DNA of 64,000 nucleotides from Streptomyces sp. Mut1 (GCF_030719295.1 NZ_CP120997.1:930001-994000); one strand, 5' to 3'. Numbered from the stretch's first letter, positions 27,380 to 35,960 are shown. Numbers and translations are program-made. The notes: generated by a model from the sequence alone, not told the origin.

Positions 27380-27571
27380 TCACATCAAGCTGTCGACGCA
27401 ACCGGGACTGTGCAGTTCCACGTGCTGGGTGAGCACTAGGCCGCGCAGCAACAGGATTCGCCGACCGCCGTCTTCTGCCTGGTGTAGAGCATCTTCCTCT
27501 GCCTCTCGTCGGGTGGCCCGAATCGGACCCGCGACGTCATGATGACCCAGCCATTTCGCCACCGCGACCAC
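27380..27571 (-). CDS. Possible small protein (63 aa) between ankyrin and HEAT genes
   Basis: An open frame starting GTG at 27571 encodes 63 residues with a plausible helix (ATRREAEEDALHQAEDGGRR) and ends CVDSLM nine bases before the HEAT start. Third-position GC is only around 60 percent and rare CTA and TTG codons occur, so it is unlike neighbouring genes. No strong ribosome site is visible. It fills the gap exactly on the same strand, suggesting either a real small gene or decayed DNA. I recognise no family. Confidence 0.35.
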   Translation of the reverse strand: MVAVAKWLGHHDVAGPIRATRREAEEDALHQAEDGGRRILLLRGLVLTQHVELHSPGCVDSLM

Positions 27572-27588
27572 ATTTATGGCGATCCCGT

Positions 27589-27981
27589 TCAGCGGGCGCC
27601 GAAGAGTTCCAGCAGGTCGGCCTTGCCGAACATGCGTGCGGTGTCCAGTGCGGAGGGTGTTCCGGCGGCCGGATCTGCGCCGGCGTCGAGCAGGGCCCGG
27701 ACCACGGTTTCCTCGCCCTTGAAGACGGCTCCGGCGAGCGGGGTCTGGCCCCGGTCGTTCGCCCGGTCCGGGTCGGCGCCGCGGGCGGCGAGGGCCGTGA
27801 CGGCCGCGGCGTGCCCGTGGTAGGCGGCGAGCATCAGCAGGGTGTCGCCCCGGTCGTTGGTGAGGTTGGCGGGCACCCCGGCGTCCACATAGGCCGCCAG
27901 CGCGTCCGCGTCGCCGCCGCGCGCCAGGTCGAAGACCTTGGTCGCCAGCTCCACCACCTCGGGATCGGGGGTTTCGCTCAT
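27589..27981 (-). CDS. Ankyrin-repeat protein (130 aa)
   Basis: This short cytoplasmic protein is made almost entirely of ankyrin repeats. The units include NDRGDTLLMLAAYHGHAAAV followed by a GADPDRAND turn, then NDRGQTPLAGAVFKGEETV and a second GADP turn. Such proteins bind other proteins and have no enzymatic role. The start MSETPDPEV at 27981 was chosen because the upstream extension is low-complexity. It is likely the first gene of the ankyrin to HEAT unit. Confidence 0.85.
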   Translation of the reverse strand: MSETPDPEVVELATKVFDLARGGDADALAAYVDAGVPANLTNDRGDTLLMLAAYHGHAAAVTALAARGADPDRANDRGQTPLAGAVFKGEETVVRALLDAGADPAAGTPSALDTARMFGKADLLELFGAR

Positions 27982-28292
27982 CGGGTGGACCGCCTTCCAT
28001 AACCGTTCGTGCCGCTGCCGGCCTGCCGGGACACACACGGCGGGGGCCGTGCGAGTGAACCGACAGGGTACTGCCGCTGACGGGCCCGTGGCCCTCCTCG
28101 CCGGGGGCGGGGAATCACGCCGGGTGGCGCCGGACCGATACGGCCCCGGGACCCTCGCCCACCCACCCCTCTTGTCCGCTGTTCAAGTGAATAATCCGCC
28201 TTTTCACCCGATTACGCCTTTTATCCTATGGATACTTGGGGTGAGCCTGGAAGGACTCATGGTGACTGTCCCCCCGACCAGGAGAACCACTC

Positions 28293-28487
28293 ATGATCCT
28301 TTCCATGTCAGGCGTCGTCATCCTCGGCATCATCGTCTTCCTGTTCTTCAGGAAGGACGGCCTCAAGGCGTCGCACGCCCTCGTCACCGCCCTGTTCGGC
28401 TTCTACCTGGCCGGCACCGCCATCGCACCGAGCATCACCGCGGGCGGAGCGAGCCTGGCCGGACTCCTGGGCGGGATCAAGTTCTGA
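28293..28487 (+). CDS. smeA: Small sporulation membrane protein SmeA
   Basis: The 64-residue protein has two hydrophobic segments (about 6-19 and 29-60) around FFRKDGLKASHALV. In Streptomyces coelicolor, SmeA is a small membrane protein that localises to sporulation septa and recruits the SpoIIIE/FtsK-like protein SffA. The identification rests on size, sequence character and the adjacent sffA. AGGAG lies eight bases before the ATG at 28293. The preceding 100 bases are unusually AT-rich for this genome and should hold the developmental promoter. sffA starts 35 bases downstream in the same operon. Confidence 0.85.
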   Translation: MILSMSGVVILGIIVFLFFRKDGLKASHALVTALFGFYLAGTAIAPSITAGGASLAGLLGGIKF

Positions 28488-28522
28488 CCCTCCGCCCCCG
28501 CACCGACCTTCAGGAGACAGAC

Positions 28523-30118
28523 GTGGCCCGGCGACCACTCCCCCGCATTCTGAGCAGCGGCAGCGCTTCGATCACTCGCAGTCGCGAGATCGCGCGCACG
28601 GCCGCCGACAGCGCCACCGACGTGCTCCATCCGCTGATCACGCTCACGCGCGGTCTGCGGCTGCTGGCCGGCGCAGGACGGCACAAGTGGGCCGCGACGC
28701 CCAAGGACCGGCGTGGTCCCACGCTGTTCCTCGTCGCGGCCTGCGTACTCGTGGTCGCGCTCATCCCGTACGGGCCGCTGCTGGCCCTCGTCGCGGTGAT
28801 GGGCGCAGCCGCATGGAAGGGACGGGGCCGCACCCCCGTCAGGACCGGCCCCGACGAGGCGGAGACCGCCCGCCTGCGGGCCCTGTACGAGGCCCTCGTC
28901 CCCTACTTCTCCGCGGCCGAGGACCCCGGCCCGCTGTTCACCCACGGCGGCGAGTGGGACCAGGTCTTCAGCGGTTACGAGTTCGACGGCGACGGCCGCG
29001 TCTCACGGCTCCACATCAGCTACCCCGCGTACTTCACCGACTCCGAGCCCGAGTCCCGGGCCCGGATCGAACAGCTGCTGCACGCCAAGTCGGGCCGCGG
29101 GCGGGAGTACCACTTCGCCTGGGACGAGGAGGGCAACCGCCTCGTGATGAGCGTGCTCGACTCCCTGCCCACCTCCTTGACCGCGCAGCGCTTCGTCACC
29201 GCCCCCGGCGAGACCGTCCTCGGCTTCACGGACGAGGACGCGGTGCGGCGCACGGTGCCGGTGAACGACGGCACCACCACGCGTGACGCCCCCGGCGTCG
29301 TCTGGCGCACGGGCGCCCGCTCCACCGAGCCGCACCTGCTCGTCGCGGGACAGCCCGGCAGCGGCACCACCTCACTGCTGCGGTCCATCGCCCTCCAGGC
29401 GCTCCAGCAGGGCGACATCCTGGTCATCGAAGGCAGCGGCACCGGCGAGTACGCGTGCTTCACCGGGCGCGAAGGCGTCCTGGCCGTGGAGTGCGGACCG
29501 GCCGGCGCGCTGTCCACCCTGGAGTGGGCGGCCAACGAGACGGAACGCCGGCTGATCGAGGCGAACCGGGCCCGGCAGGCCGGCGACCCCGTCCCCGAGG
29601 ACGTGACGCGACCGCTCTGGATTCTGCTGGACCGCCCGAGCGCGCTGCGCCGGCCTCCCGGCGACAGCGGACCGGGCCCGCAGGAGCTGCTCCAGGTGCC
29701 TCTGCGGCACGGCAGGGCCGCCAACGTGATCGTGGTGCTCGCGGAGGTGTTCGACAGCCTGGACGGCCTCGGCGAGACCGTCCGCACCCACACCCGGGCC
29801 CGGGTGGTGCTCGGCCAGTGCTCCGCCGGCCAGATCGAGTCCGTGCTCGGCACGGGGCCGCACACCACCCCGCCCCCGGACGTCCCGCCCGGCCGCGGCT
29901 ACGCCCGGTTCGGCACCGGCCCGGTCCTGCGCATCCAGGTGCCGGCCACCCCCGACCCCTACGACGACGCCACCAGCGAGGCGCAGCGCAGGGCGGTGCT
30001 CGGCCTGCTGCCGGAGCGGCGCCAGGCGGTCGAGGCGGGTGTGCCGGAGCCGGTGGAGATGCCGGTGGAGAGTATGGCCGTCTCCGCCGGGGTGGAGAGC
30101 ATCGCCGTCGGCGACTGA
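28523..30118 (+). CDS. sffA: SpoIIIE/FtsK-like septum protein SffA
   Basis: This 531-residue protein is targeted to sporulation septa by SmeA and takes part in DNA segregation into spores. Two transmembrane helices (about residues 66-100) are followed by a cytoplasmic domain and a RecA-like motor fold. The P-loop position reads GQPGSGTTSLLR (from residue 276), with Thr where FtsK has the catalytic Lys. A Walker B-like PLWILLDRP follows near 363. There is no gamma DNA-reading domain, so it is shorter than FtsK. The GTG at 28523 has CAGGAGA five bases upstream. The missing lysine questions ATP hydrolysis. Confidence 0.88.
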   Translation: MARRPLPRILSSGSASITRSREIARTAADSATDVLHPLITLTRGLRLLAGAGRHKWAATPKDRRGPTLFLVAACVLVVALIPYGPLLALVAVMGAAAWKGRGRTPVRTGPDEAETARLRALYEALVPYFSAAEDPGPLFTHGGEWDQVFSGYEFDGDGRVSRLHISYPAYFTDSEPESRARIEQLLHAKSGRGREYHFAWDEEGNRLVMSVLDSLPTSLTAQRFVTAPGETVLGFTDEDAVRRTVPVNDGTTTRDAPGVVWRTGARSTEPHLLVAGQPGSGTTSLLRSIALQALQQGDILVIEGSGTGEYACFTGREGVLAVECGPAGALSTLEWAANETERRLIEANRARQAGDPVPEDVTRPLWILLDRPSALRRPPGDSGPGPQELLQVPLRHGRAANVIVVLAEVFDSLDGLGETVRTHTRARVVLGQCSAGQIESVLGTGPHTTPPPDVPPGRGYARFGTGPVLRIQVPATPDPYDDATSEAQRRAVLGLLPERRQAVEAGVPEPVEMPVESMAVSAGVESIAVGD

Positions 30119-30132
30119 GGCGTGCGACCGAT

Positions 30133-30167
30133 GAAGGAGGGCCCGGCCGTGGAGCGGGCCCTCCTTC
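30133..30167. terminator. Hairpin between sffA and the MocR gene
   Basis: A 13-bp perfect stem (30133-30145 with 30155-30167) sits in the 54-base gap between convergent stops and probably ends both transcripts. Confidence 0.75.
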
Positions 30168-30172
30168 GCCGT

Positions 30173-31672
30173 TCAGGCCACGAAGGTACGCGGGGCCTCG
30201 GCGCCGGCGCCCGCACCCGCGCCGACCAGCCGGGCGGCCGCCGCGAGCCGCTGGGCCGCCTCGTCCGCCACCGGCCCGCCGACCGTGAACGGCAGCCGCA
30301 CGTACCCCTCGAAGGCGCCGTCGACCCCGAACCTGGGCCCGGACGGCACCCGTACACCGACCCCTTCGCCGGCCACCGCGAGCCGGGAGCCGGACAGGCC
30401 GCCGGTGCGCACCCAGAGGGTGAGCCCGCCGCCCGGTACGGAGAACTCCCACCCCGGCAGCTCGCGGCGCACGGCCGCGACGAGCGCGTCGCGATTGTCC
30501 CGGGCCTGCTCCCGGCGCAGCAGCACGGCCTCCTCCCAGCCCCCGGTGCGCATCAGCCAGTTGATCGCCAGCTGTTCGAGGACCGGGGTCCCCATGTCGG
30601 CGTAGGCGCGGGCGGCGACCAGGCTGCGGATGACGTCCGGCGCGGCCCGCACCCAGCCGATCCGCATACCTGCCCAGAACGCCTTGCTGGCCGATCCGAC
30701 GGTCAGGACGGTGCTGCCGGCCGGGTCGAACGCGCAGACCGGGCGCGGCATCCGCACGTCGTCGTCGAGGTGCAGCTCCCTCATCGTCTCGTCGACGACC
30801 AGGACCGTGCCGGCCGAGCGGGCTGCGTCCACCAGCGCCCGGCGCCGGTCCTCGCCGGCCAGCGCCCCGGTGGGGTTGTGGAAGTCCGCGACGACGTACG
30901 CGAGCCGGGGCGCCGCGTCCCGCAGGACCTGGCGCCACCGGTTCAGGTCCCAGCCGCCGAGCCCCTCCTCCATGGCCACCGGCACCAGCCGGGCGCCCGC
31001 CTCCCGCATCAGCTGGAGGATGTTGGCGTAGCTCGGGGATTCCACCGCGATCCGCTCGCCGCGGCCGGCGAAGAGGTGGCAGATGGCGTCGATCGCGCCC
31101 ATCGCGCCGGTGGTGACCATGATCTGTTCGGGCATGGTCGGGATGCCGTCGCCGGTGTACCGGTCGGCGATCATCTGCCGCAGGGCGGGCAGCCCGGCCG
31201 GGTAGTCGCCGTGCGTGTGCGCGTACGGGGGCAGTTCCTCCAGCGCGCCCTGGACGGCCCGGGTCAGCCAGGGCTCGGGGGCGGGCAGCGAGGCGCATCC
31301 CAGGTCGATCATGGAGCCCAGCGCCTCGGGCGGCAGCGGCTCCAGGCCGCGGGCCGGGAGCGGGTTGCCCGCGGGCACCGCCGTCCAGCTGCCGGCCCCG
31401 CGCCGGGACTCCAGGAAGCCCTCGGCCCGCAGCGCCTCGTAGGCGGCGGCGACCGTGGTGCGGCTGACGGAGAGGGCGAGGGCCAGCTCCCGTTCGGCCG
31501 GGAGCCGGGCCGCGACGGCGACCCTGCCCTCCAGGACGAGCAGCCGGATGCCGTCGGCGAGTGCGCGGTAGGCCGGCGGCCTGCGGCTGCCGGGGCCGGC
31601 CGGGCGGGTCTGCTGGGCGTGGAGCTGGCGGGCCAGCTGGGCCGCCCCGACCGCCGAAGTCCACTGCGCCAT
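30173..31672 (-). CDS. MocR/GntR-family regulator with aminotransferase domain
   Basis: The 499-residue protein joins an N-terminal GntR winged helix (about residues 30-95: AYRALADGIRLLVLEG, LSVSRTTVAAAYEAL) to a class I aminotransferase-like domain. That domain binds pyridoxal phosphate through a lysine in TVGSASKAFWAGMRIGW; FHNPTGALA is the typical cofactor-pocket motif. MocR proteins usually control a divergent neighbour in response to PLP or an amino compound. Here the neighbour is a YczE-like membrane protein, a known MocR pairing. A perfect palindrome lies between them. The ATG at 31672 has AAGGTGG upstream. Confidence 0.9.
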   Translation of the reverse strand: MAQWTSAVGAAQLARQLHAQQTRPAGPGSRRPPAYRALADGIRLLVLEGRVAVAARLPAERELALALSVSRTTVAAAYEALRAEGFLESRRGAGSWTAVPAGNPLPARGLEPLPPEALGSMIDLGCASLPAPEPWLTRAVQGALEELPPYAHTHGDYPAGLPALRQMIADRYTGDGIPTMPEQIMVTTGAMGAIDAICHLFAGRGERIAVESPSYANILQLMREAGARLVPVAMEEGLGGWDLNRWRQVLRDAAPRLAYVVADFHNPTGALAGEDRRRALVDAARSAGTVLVVDETMRELHLDDDVRMPRPVCAFDPAGSTVLTVGSASKAFWAGMRIGWVRAAPDVIRSLVAARAYADMGTPVLEQLAINWLMRTGGWEEAVLLRREQARDNRDALVAAVRRELPGWEFSVPGGGLTLWVRTGGLSGSRLAVAGEGVGVRVPSGPRFGVDGAFEGYVRLPFTVGGPVADEAAQRLAAAARLVGAGAGAGAEAPRTFVA

Positions 31673-31693
31673 GAGAATCAGTCCACCTTCCTC

Positions 31694-31720
31694 GGATTGG
31701 CCATGGTTGGCGGCCAATCC
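31694..31720. promoter_or_regulatory. Perfect 9-bp inverted repeat, candidate MocR operator
   Basis: GGATTGGCC (31694-31702) and GGCCAATCC (31712-31720) flank a 9-base spacer. The site lies 22 bases upstream of the mocR start and 53 bases upstream of the divergent membrane-protein start, so one bound regulator could control both. Confidence 0.6.
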
Positions 31721-31772
31721 CCTGCCACAGAGTGACACGAAGCAGCCACACCACCACATCAGGGGGCACCAC

Positions 31773-32435
31773 TTGTCCATCACCCCGGTCCCGCAAGGGG
31801 CGCACCTCACCCGTCGGCTGGTCCAGCTGTACGCGGGGCTCGCGCTGTACGGGGCGAGTTCGGCGCTGCTGGTCGCCGCCGGGCTCGGCCTGGAGCCGTG
31901 GGGTGTGCTGCACCAGGGGCTCGCCGAGCGCACCGGGATCAGCATCGGCGTGGTCTCGATCATCATCGGCGCGATCGTGCTGCTGCTGTGGATCCCGCTG
32001 CGGCAGCGGCCGGGGCTCGGCACGGTCTCGAATGTGTTCGTGGTGGGGCTGGCGATGGACGGCACGCTCGCGTTCGTCCCCGAGGTGCACGGGCTGGTGG
32101 CCCGGTCCGGGGTGATGGCCGCCGGGATCGTGCTCAACGGTGTGGCGACGGGTCTCTACATCACCGCCCGGTTCGGGCCCGGCCCCCGGGACGGTCTGAT
32201 GACCGGGCTGCACCGGCGGTCCGGCCGCTCGATCCGGCTGGTGCGCACGGCGATCGAGGTCGCGGTCGTGGTCACCGGGTTCCTGCTCGGCGGCTCCCTC
32301 GGCGTGGGCACGGTCCTGTACGCCCTGGCCATCGGTCCGCTCGCCCAGGTCTTCCTGCGCGTCTTCGCGCTGCCGGGCGGCGAGGGCACCTCGGCCGACG
32401 CACCGGCGCCCCGGCGGTCCATACTGCGGCGGTGA
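31773..32435 (+). CDS. YczE-like integral membrane protein
   Basis: The 220-residue polytopic membrane protein has about six transmembrane helices and conserved LEPWGVLHQGLAERTGISIG and RFGPGPRDGLMTGLHRRSG segments typical of the YczE/YitT-related group. Transported substrate is unknown. The TTG start at 31773 is supported by AGGGGG six bases upstream; an in-frame extension to 31671 would read through the operator. It is divergent from its likely regulator and overlaps the next gene by four bases (GTGA). Confidence 0.8.
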   Translation: MSITPVPQGAHLTRRLVQLYAGLALYGASSALLVAAGLGLEPWGVLHQGLAERTGISIGVVSIIIGAIVLLLWIPLRQRPGLGTVSNVFVVGLAMDGTLAFVPEVHGLVARSGVMAAGIVLNGVATGLYITARFGPGPRDGLMTGLHRRSGRSIRLVRTAIEVAVVVTGFLLGGSLGVGTVLYALAIGPLAQVFLRVFALPGGEGTSADAPAPRRSILRR

Positions 32436-33211
32436 CTTCCGAACGCCACCCCTATCTGGACCATCCCGGCCCGCTCGCCTTCGCCCACCGGGGCGGCGCC
32501 GCGGACGGGATCGAGAACACCGCTGCCGCCTTCCGCCGGGCCGCCGACGCCGGTTACCGCTACTTCGAGACCGATGTGCACGCCTCGGCGGACGGCCGCC
32601 TGGTGGCCTTCCACGACGCCACGCTGGACCGGGTGACGGACGCGGCGGGCCGGCTGGCGGAGCTGCCGTGGAGCGAGATAGGCCGGGCCCGGGTCGCCGG
32701 GCGCGAGCCGTTGCCGCTGTTCGAGGAGTTGCTGGAGGCGTTCCCCGAGGCCCGGTGGAACGTGGACATCAAGGCGGAGGCCGCACTGGAGCCGCTCATG
32801 GAGCTGATCCGCGCGACGGACGCCTACGACCGGGTGTGCGTGGGTTCGTTCTCCGAGGCACGGGTCGCCAGGGCACACCGCCTGGGCGGCCCGCGCCTCG
32901 CCACGTCGTACGGCGTGCGCGGCGTCCTGGGGCTGCGGCTGCGTTCGTACGGCATCCCGGCGGCGCTGCGGGCGGGCGCGGTGTGCGCGCAGGTCCCCGA
33001 GCGCCAGGGCCGCGTCCGCGTCGTCGACCGGCGCTTCGTGCGCGAGGCGCACGCGCGCGGGCTCCAGGTGCACGTCTGGACGGTGAACGAACCGGAGCGG
33101 ATGGCCGCGCTCCTGGACCTGGGTGTGGATGGCATCATGACCGATCACATCGAGACGCTGCGCACGGTGCTGAGCGACCGGGGGGCCTGGGCCCGGCCGC
33201 CGGCCGGGTGA
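32432..33211 (+). CDS. Glycerophosphodiester phosphodiesterase
   Basis: This enzyme hydrolyses glycerophosphodiesters to glycerol-3-phosphate and an alcohol. The 259-residue cytoplasmic protein has AHRGGAADGIENT with the catalytic His and metal-binding Glu, FETDVHASADGRLVAFHD with the second histidine, and VHVWTVNEPERM with DGIMTDH at the C-terminal end of the barrel. There is no signal peptide. Its GTG overlaps the previous stop, so translation is coupled to the membrane protein. The MFS transporter gene follows after 31 bases. Confidence 0.92.
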   Translation: MTSERHPYLDHPGPLAFAHRGGAADGIENTAAAFRRAADAGYRYFETDVHASADGRLVAFHDATLDRVTDAAGRLAELPWSEIGRARVAGREPLPLFEELLEAFPEARWNVDIKAEAALEPLMELIRATDAYDRVCVGSFSEARVARAHRLGGPRLATSYGVRGVLGLRLRSYGIPAALRAGAVCAQVPERQGRVRVVDRRFVREAHARGLQVHVWTVNEPERMAALLDLGVDGIMTDHIETLRTVLSDRGAWARPPAG

Positions 33212-33242
33212 CGTCTCCACGGGGAGATTTCGAGGGGGCGCC

Positions 33243-34616
33243 ATGACCGCCGAGACCGCAGACACCGCCGAACCGGCGGGCGGCGCGACGGGCCCGGACG
33301 GCCCGGCCGAGCGGCGCCGGGAGCAGCGCGGCTGGTACTTCTACGACTTCGCCTGCTCCGTCTACTCCACGAGCGTCATCACGGTCTTCCTCGGGCCGTA
33401 TCTGACGTCGGTCGCCAAGGCGGCGGCCGACGCCGACGGCTTCGTCCACCCGCTCGGCATCCCGGTGCGCGCCGGATCGCTGTTCGCGTACTCGGTCTCG
33501 GCCTCGCTGGTTCTCGCGGTCGTCCTGATGCCGATCGTGGGCGCCGCGGCCGACCGTACGGGCCGCAAGAAGCCGCTGCTCGCGGCCGCGGCCTACACCG
33601 GGGCGGCCGCGACGACCGCGATGTTCTTCCTGGACGGCCACCGCTATCTGCTCGGCGCCTTCCTGCTCATCGTGGCGAACGCGGCGACGGCGATCGCGAT
33701 GATGCTGTACAACGCCTTTCTGCCGCAGATCGCGGAGCCCGACGAGCGGGACGCGGTCTCCTCCCGGGGCTGGGCGTTCGGCTACACCTCCGGGGCGCTG
33801 GTCCTCGTCCTCAACCTGATCCTTTACTCGGGCCACGACTCCTTCGGCCTCTCCGAGTCCGAGGCCGTGCGGATCTGCCTGGCGTCGGCGGGCGTGTGGT
33901 GGGGCGTCTTCACCGTCGTACCGCTGCTCCGGCTGCGCGACCGGGGGGTGCCGAGGGCCGGCCGGGGGGCGACGGGCTCCGGCTGGCGGCAGCTGAGGGC
34001 GACCCTGTCCGACATGCGGCGCCACCCGCTGACCCTGTCCTTCCTCCTCGCCTACCTCGTCTACAACGACGGCGTGCAGACGGTGATCTCGCAGGCTTCG
34101 GTGTACGGCTCCGAGGAACTGGGCCTCGGCCAGACGACGCTGATCACGGCGGTGCTGCTGGTGCAGGTGCTGGCGGTCGCGGGGGCGCTGGCGATGGGGC
34201 GGATGGCCCGGGTGTACGGCGCGAAGCGCACGATTCTCGGCTCGCTGGTGATCTGGACGCTGATCCTGGTCGCCGGTTACTTCCTGCCCGCCGGTTCGCC
34301 CGTCTTCTTCTACCTGCTGGCCGCAGCGATCGGCCTGGTGCTCGGCGGCAGCCAGGCGCTGTCGCGCTCCCTGTTCTCGCATCTGGTGCCGCGCGGCAAG
34401 GAGGCCGAGTACTTCTCGGCGTACGAGATGAGCGACCGCGGGCTGAGCTGGCTGGGGCCCCTGGTGTTCGGCCTCGCGTACCAGCTGACCGGCAGCTACC
34501 GGGACGCGATCGGCTCGTTGGTGATCTTCTTCGTCATCGGTTCGGTGCTGCTCGCGCGGGTGCCGGTGAGGCAGGCGGTGGCGGCTGCGGGAAACCCCGT
34601 ACCCGAGCGGATTTAG
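33243..34616 (+). CDS. MFS transporter, UMF1/Atg22-like
   Basis: This 457-residue major facilitator protein has about 12 transmembrane helices. The N-terminus RGWYFYDFACSVYSTSVI and the segment MMLYNAFLPQIAEPDERD are characteristic of the UMF1 (vacuolar effluxer Atg22-like) group. The loop between helices 2 and 3 carries the DRTGRKKPLL motif. Substrate is not predictable; amino acid efflux is the eukaryotic precedent. GAGGGGG precedes the ATG. It is the last gene of the YczE-like/phosphodiesterase/transporter run. Confidence 0.85.
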   Translation: MTAETADTAEPAGGATGPDGPAERRREQRGWYFYDFACSVYSTSVITVFLGPYLTSVAKAAADADGFVHPLGIPVRAGSLFAYSVSASLVLAVVLMPIVGAAADRTGRKKPLLAAAAYTGAAATTAMFFLDGHRYLLGAFLLIVANAATAIAMMLYNAFLPQIAEPDERDAVSSRGWAFGYTSGALVLVLNLILYSGHDSFGLSESEAVRICLASAGVWWGVFTVVPLLRLRDRGVPRAGRGATGSGWRQLRATLSDMRRHPLTLSFLLAYLVYNDGVQTVISQASVYGSEELGLGQTTLITAVLLVQVLAVAGALAMGRMARVYGAKRTILGSLVIWTLILVAGYFLPAGSPVFFYLLAAAIGLVLGGSQALSRSLFSHLVPRGKEAEYFSAYEMSDRGLSWLGPLVFGLAYQLTGSYRDAIGSLVIFFVIGSVLLARVPVRQAVAAAGNPVPERI

Positions 34617-34802
34617 ACGTTGAAGTAAAAGGGCGGTAGTGTACGCCTTTGGCCTGCCCCGGGCGACCGTTACTACGAGTGGAAGTCTCCGCACCGTTGG
34701 GTGACAACTTCCGCCAAAGGTGACAAACCGGGTATGGGTGGGTACCTGAACCCTGGGAAACCTGAAAATCAGCGGCACGACGGGCGACGCATGACCGGCA
34801 AC

Positions 34803-34829
34803 GGGAATCTTTGCCATCGACCGGACGTT
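34803..34829 (+). promoter_or_regulatory. SigR-type promoter of rbpA
   Basis: GGGAAT (34803-34808), an 18-base spacer, and GTT (34827-34829) match the GGAAT-N18-GTT consensus of the thiol-stress sigma factor SigR. It lies about 60 bases upstream of rbpA, a known SigR target in Streptomyces coelicolor. Confidence 0.75.
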
Positions 34830-34891
34830 GACCGATTGACGACGACAGCGACACCTTGTCCTGTGGGCGACAAGCCCGGGAGGCACGATTC

Positions 34892-35266
34892 ATGAGTGAG
34901 CGAGCTCTCCGCGGCACGCGACTCGTGGTTACCAGCTACGAGACGGACCGCGGCATCGATCTGGCCCCGCGCCAGGCGGTGGAGTACGCATGCCAGAACG
35001 GACATCGATTCGAGATGCCGTTCTCGGTAGAGGCGGAAATTCCGCCGGAGTGGGAGTGCAAGGCGTGTGGCGCCCAGGCACTCCTGGTGGACGGGGATGG
35101 CCCCGAGGAGAAGAAGGGCAAGCCTGCGCGTACGCACTGGGACATGCTCATGGAGCGGCGCACGCGTGAGGAACTGGAAGAGGTCCTGGCCGAGCGGCTG
35201 GCGGTCCTGCGCTCCGGAGCGATGAACATCGCCGTGCATCCCCGGGACAGCAGGAAGTCTGCCTGA
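34892..35266 (+). CDS. rbpA: RNA polymerase-binding protein RbpA
   Basis: RbpA binds the principal sigma factor and core polymerase and stabilises the open complex. The 124-residue length is exact for Streptomyces. The zinc site is visible in EYACQNGH and ECKACG. The core domain is followed by the sigma-interacting C-terminal helix (THWDMLMERRTREELEEVL). The ATG at 34892 has GGGAGG eight bases upstream. A SigR-type promoter precedes it. The 275-base gap from the transporter gene also contains a GGTA/TACC inverted repeat near 34,730-34,745 with no assigned role. Confidence 0.96.
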   Translation: MSERALRGTRLVVTSYETDRGIDLAPRQAVEYACQNGHRFEMPFSVEAEIPPEWECKACGAQALLVDGDGPEEKKGKPARTHWDMLMERRTREELEEVLAERLAVLRSGAMNIAVHPRDSRKSA

Positions 35267-35282
35267 CCCGGTAGCACCGCGC

Positions 35283-35339
35283 CGACAAAGAGCCGCGGGC
35301 CGCGACACCTCGTGTGTCGCGGCCCGCGGCTCTTTGTCG
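35283..35339. terminator. 26-bp perfect hairpin between rbpA and fxsA
   Basis: Arms 35283-35308 and 35314-35339 are perfectly complementary around a 5-base loop. It lies between convergent genes and is one of the strongest terminators in the window. A 15-base direct repeat (35336-35350, 35351-35365) overlaps its right edge. Confidence 0.85.
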
Positions 35340-35369
35340 TGGGACGGGCCGTCGTGGGACGGCCCGGGA

Positions 35370-35960
35370 TCACGGCGTCAGCGGCGGGCGGGGCTCGTCG
35401 TCCGGGCGGGCGTCCTGCGGCGAGGGTTCGTCGCGGATGACCTCGCCCTGGACGACCTTGCCGTCCGGGCGGTGGATACGGGCCTGCTGGAAGGCGTCCG
35501 AGAAGCCGCCGGGGGCCGCCACACGCATGCGCCGTTCCAGTGACTTCTCCGCGTACCGGCTGAGCGCCGAGCGGACGGGCGGGACGAGCAGCAGCAGCCC
35601 GGCCACGTCCGAGACCATGCCCGGAATCATGATCAGCAGTCCGCCGAGCATCAGGAAGCCGTTGCCCCGGCCGCTCGGGGGGACGGGAGAGGAGGAGCCG
35701 TCGGCGCCCGGCTGCCCCGGCATCTGCTGGAGCGTCTCGGTGAGATTGCGGAAGGCGCGGCGGCCGGCCCGCTTGATCACGGCGGCGCCGAGGACGATCC
35801 CGGCGGCCAGCAGGATCACGACGGTCAGCCCGCCCGCGACGTCCGCCACCAGGATGAGCAGCCAGATCTCCAGCACCGCCCAGGCGGCGACGGCGAGGGG
35901 TACGAGGGTCCGGGCGCGGGGGCGCCTGCGGGCGGTCGGGGGCGGTGTGCCGGTCGTCAT
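35370..35960 (-). CDS. fxsA: FxsA-family membrane protein
   Basis: This 196-residue inner-membrane protein is related to FxsA/YtzA, which in Escherichia coli relieves phage exclusion when overproduced. The hydrophobic hairpin LAVAAWAVLEIWLLILVADV, the RRAFRNLTETL cytoplasmic loop and the GGLLIMIPGMVSDVAGLLLL segment are the family hallmarks. A hydrophilic tail with GKVVQGEVI ends the protein. Cellular role in Streptomyces is unknown. Confidence 0.85.
   Translation of the reverse strand: MTTGTPPPTARRRPRARTLVPLAVAAWAVLEIWLLILVADVAGGLTVVILLAAGIVLGAAVIKRAGRRAFRNLTETLQQMPGQPGADGSSSPVPPSGRGNGFLMLGGLLIMIPGMVSDVAGLLLLVPPVRSALSRYAEKSLERRMRVAAPGGFSDAFQQARIHRPDGKVVQGEVIRDEPSPQDARPDDEPRPPLTP

Noticed and set aside
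27400..27562. tRNA-like GGGTCC/GGGCC stretch
   Set aside because: No seven-base acceptor stem, anticodon arm or CCA context could be folded.
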